Part shown: positions 4,449 through 6,137 of the stretch, piece after piece
Layout: the number at the start of each line of letters is the position of its first letter
Numbering within the stretch: the stretch's first letter is position 1
From: an uncultured Opitutia bacterium
Lineage (GTDB): Bacteria; Verrucomicrobiota; Verrucomicrobiia; Opitutales; UBA953
Assembly: GCA_903924185.1 (NCBI GenBank)
Contig: CAIYAN010000060.1
Location: 1-6,137, forward strand
Direction of reading: 5' to 3'
DNA length: 6,137 nucleotides
The notes under the pieces: generated by a model
Told to the model about the DNA's origin: nothing
The model's database searches: none
Seen by the model: the letters and a program-made list of their open reading frames with translations, nothing else
Made by a program: the position numbers and the translations under genes

Positions 4449-6137
4449 TTAACCGCCGATCGCCTTGAGGGAGGCGAGGTAGTCGATCATAGCACTGAAC
4501 TCCTCGGCAGTGAGACCCGCGGCGAGGCCTTCCGGCATCATCGACTTGGTGTCATGACGTTCGTTGCGGATATCGGCGCGCTTCAGCTTAGTCACCTGGC
4601 CAGCGACATTGCGGAGCGTGATGACGCCGTCGGCTTCCCCGGTGACGAAGCCCATCTGCTGGGAATCATCCTTCATCTGGTAGATGAACGTCTGGAAGCC
4701 TTGGGCTACCACCTTGTGCGGCTGCAACACGGACTCCACGAGGTAGTCGCGCGAGAACTTGGCGCCGGCAGCACCGAGGTAAGGTCCCTTCTGCTCGGCC
4801 GCTAGATCAATCGAGTGACAAGCCACACACCCCTGCTGGGTGAAGAGCTTCTGGCCGAGCTTGAGGTTACCCTTACCCTTCAGGCCCGCGGCCGTCGCGT
4901 CGGCGAGAGAGAGCTCGGCGAGGCGCTTCCCTTTGTGTTGGGCGGCAGTCTTACCCGCTTCGCGAGCGGCCTTGGCGGCGTTGATGAGGATTGTATTGTC
5001 ACCGCCGATGGCGGCGTCGATGGCCTTATCAAAACCGTTCAAGCCCAAGTCGGAGATCGCCAGGAAGAAGCCGATGTCGCGCGGGTTCTTATCAATCTCG
5101 GCCTGCACGGCCTTCTTCTGCGCTTCCTTGGTCAACGGACTGCTCAACACCGTGAGAAGCGAGCGCCAGAGGATGCGGGAGTTGGCGTCTTCGGCCTTAT
5201 TGGCGAGGGCTCGGAGCTGCTTCACTTCGTTACCACGCTGGCCGTCGTTGACGAAGTCGTTGATGGCCTGATCGACGCCAGAGGGGGCGCCCTTTTCCTT
5301 CAACCAACCGGCGAGCACCTGCACGCGCGGGGCAATAGCATCGTTCCCTTCGAGCTTGGAGAGCGCCTTATAGCAATCAAAGCGCTCATTCCAAGGACGC
5401 TTGGCGGATAGCGCGGCATCGATGAGGAGAGCCACATCGGCCGGACGCAACGTCTGCGAAGCCATGGCGAGGCGAATTGGGTCAAGGCCTTCGAGTTTGA
5501 GCGTGGTCACCGCGATGCGGTTCTTCGCGAGGACTTCGAGGACGGCCATGCGGAGGTTGCCCGGGAGCTTAGCGTAAGCGGCTTCGATGGCGGCCTTGAT
5601 GCGCGGGGTGGCTTCCCACTCAGCAGGAATGAAGTATGGGCCACGGTCATCCGGACGGGTGCTCCACCAATCCTTATAGTTCCAAGGCTTCTCAACGTGG
5701 TAGAGGCGCGCGAGGGCACCGATGGCGCCAGCACGGAGGTCGGCATCACCCGTGGTGCTAAGGGCGATGAGGCCGTCCACCGAGTCGTTGGTGTGAATCA
5801 GCTGCAAGGAGCGGAACGCAATGTAGCGCTTCGCTGGATCCTTGGCCGCTTCGACGATGGGCTTAGCATGGCCGAGATGACCGAGGGCGGCGATGGCCGT
5901 ATGCGGGAGGCGGTAGTGCGCGCCTTCCTCGACCTTGGATTCGTCGACCGGCCAGGTGGAGGCGGCGTCGACGATCGCACCCGCAGCATCCTTGGCCCCG
6001 AGGCGCTGGAGGCCGATGAGGGCCTGCAGACGGACGCGTGGGTTGGCATCCTTGAGTCCATCGAGGAACGGCTGAACGGGGACGCCCGCGATTTCGGAAG
6101 TACGGTCAGCGAGGGCGCGGAGGGCAAACTCGCGGAC
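4449..6137 (-). CDS. HEAT-repeat protein with C-terminal PVC-type cytochrome c domain, 5' truncated
   Basis: The frame is open from the window edge to TAA at 4449-4451, giving 562 residues without the N-terminus; a TTG at 5807 is internal. The first ~150 visible residues are helical pairs of HEAT type, for example VQPFLDGLKDANPRVRLQAL near residue 25 and repeating I/L-x-A-L-x-x-L patterns. A Trp-rich loop (WNYKDWWSTRPDDRGPYFIP) follows near residue 150, then more helical repeats. The C-terminal ~130 residues are a class I cytochrome c domain: CVACH at 437-441 binds heme covalently through both cysteines with His as axial ligand, and a Met in SMMPEGL (near 533-538) is the likely sixth ligand. 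This matches the 'putative heme-binding domain, Pirellula/Verrucomicrobium type' that I know from PVC genomes, often on large secreted dehydrogenase-like proteins. A heme-c protein must be exported, so a signal peptide, and perhaps a beta-propeller domain, is expected beyond the window. The electron donor is unknown. Confidence 0.92.
   Translation of the reverse strand, partial: VREFALRALADRTSEIAGVPVQPFLDGLKDANPRVRLQALIGLQRLGAKDAAGAIVDAASTWPVDESKVEEGAHYRLPHTAIAALGHLGHAKPIVEAAKDPAKRYIAFRSLQLIHTNDSVDGLIALSTTGDADLRAGAIGALARLYHVEKPWNYKDWWSTRPDDRGPYFIPAEWEATPRIKAAIEAAYAKLPGNLRMAVLEVLAKNRIAVTTLKLEGLDPIRLAMASQTLRPADVALLIDAALSAKRPWNERFDCYKALSKLEGNDAIAPRVQVLAGWLKEKGAPSGVDQAINDFVNDGQRGNEVKQLRALANKAEDANSRILWRSLLTVLSSPLTKEAQKKAVQAEIDKNPRDIGFFLAISDLGLNGFDKAIDAAIGGDNTILINAAKAAREAGKTAAQHKGKRLAELSLADATAAGLKGKGNLKLGQKLFTQQGCVACHSIDLAAEQKGPYLGAAGAKFSRDYLVESVLQPHKVVAQGFQTFIYQMKDDSQQMGFVTGEADGVITLRNVAGQVTKLKRADIRNERHDTKSMMPEGLAAGLTAEEFSAMIDYLASLKAIGG

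Noticed and set aside
4449..5807. Cytochrome protein starting at TTG 5807
   Set aside because: The frame is open upstream to the window end and encodes HEAT-type helices there, so 5807 is an internal codon.

Overview
The window suggests a chromosomal segment from a bacterium of the PVC superphylum, most likely Verrucomicrobiota (possibly Opitutae). The grounds are high G+C, a C-terminal tail of the Gfo/Idh/MocA oxidoreductase type that is very abundant in Verrucomicrobia and Planctomycetes, and a HEAT-repeat protein ending in the heme-binding cytochrome c domain typical of Pirellula/Verrucomicrobium. The phylum is inferred from protein families; there is no rRNA here to prove it.

Layout. On the left, on the + strand, are the last 48 codons of a Gfo/Idh/MocA-type oxidoreductase (2-148). 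It overlaps by 4 nt (TTGA) a membrane-anchored, helical TPR-like protein of unknown function (145-1206). Next comes a G-rich degenerate repeat array (1209-1335), a strong hairpin terminator (1354-1375), and a + strand tRNA gene with a CCA (Trp) anticodon and several departures from the usual tRNA consensus (1422-1495). On the minus strand follow ahcY (S-adenosylhomocysteinase, 1510-2925) and, upstream of it, metK (S-adenosylmethionine synthetase, 2965-4146). The 302-bp gap 4147-4448 holds a 10-bp perfect inverted repeat, two further G-rich arrays facing each other on opposite strands (4245-4305 and 4338-4392), and a textbook terminator (4405-4426). The right part (4449 to the window end, minus strand) is a 5'-truncated HEAT-repeat/cytochrome c protein.

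How the genes work together. MetK makes S-adenosylmethionine and AhcY removes S-adenosylhomocysteine, the inhibitory product of methyl transfer, so the minus-strand pair is a compact activated-methyl-cycle operon. No SAM or SAH riboswitch is visible in front of either gene. The oxidoreductase and the cytochrome-HEAT protein fit the sugar/polysaccharide catabolism and periplasmic electron-transfer repertoire of PVC bacteria, but nothing here ties them to the methyl cycle.

The protein genes are ordinary. The unusual material is in the intergenic DNA: three short arrays built from G3-6 runs separated by AT-rich spacers such as ATA, TTA, TT and AT. Together they hold 31 G-runs, each array has strong G-quadruplex potential, and each sits near a GC-rich hairpin. 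The second curiosity is the tRNA, with an apparent A8/U14 swap and U-U mismatches in two stems, which lies antisense to the predicted 3' end of the metK-ahcY transcript.
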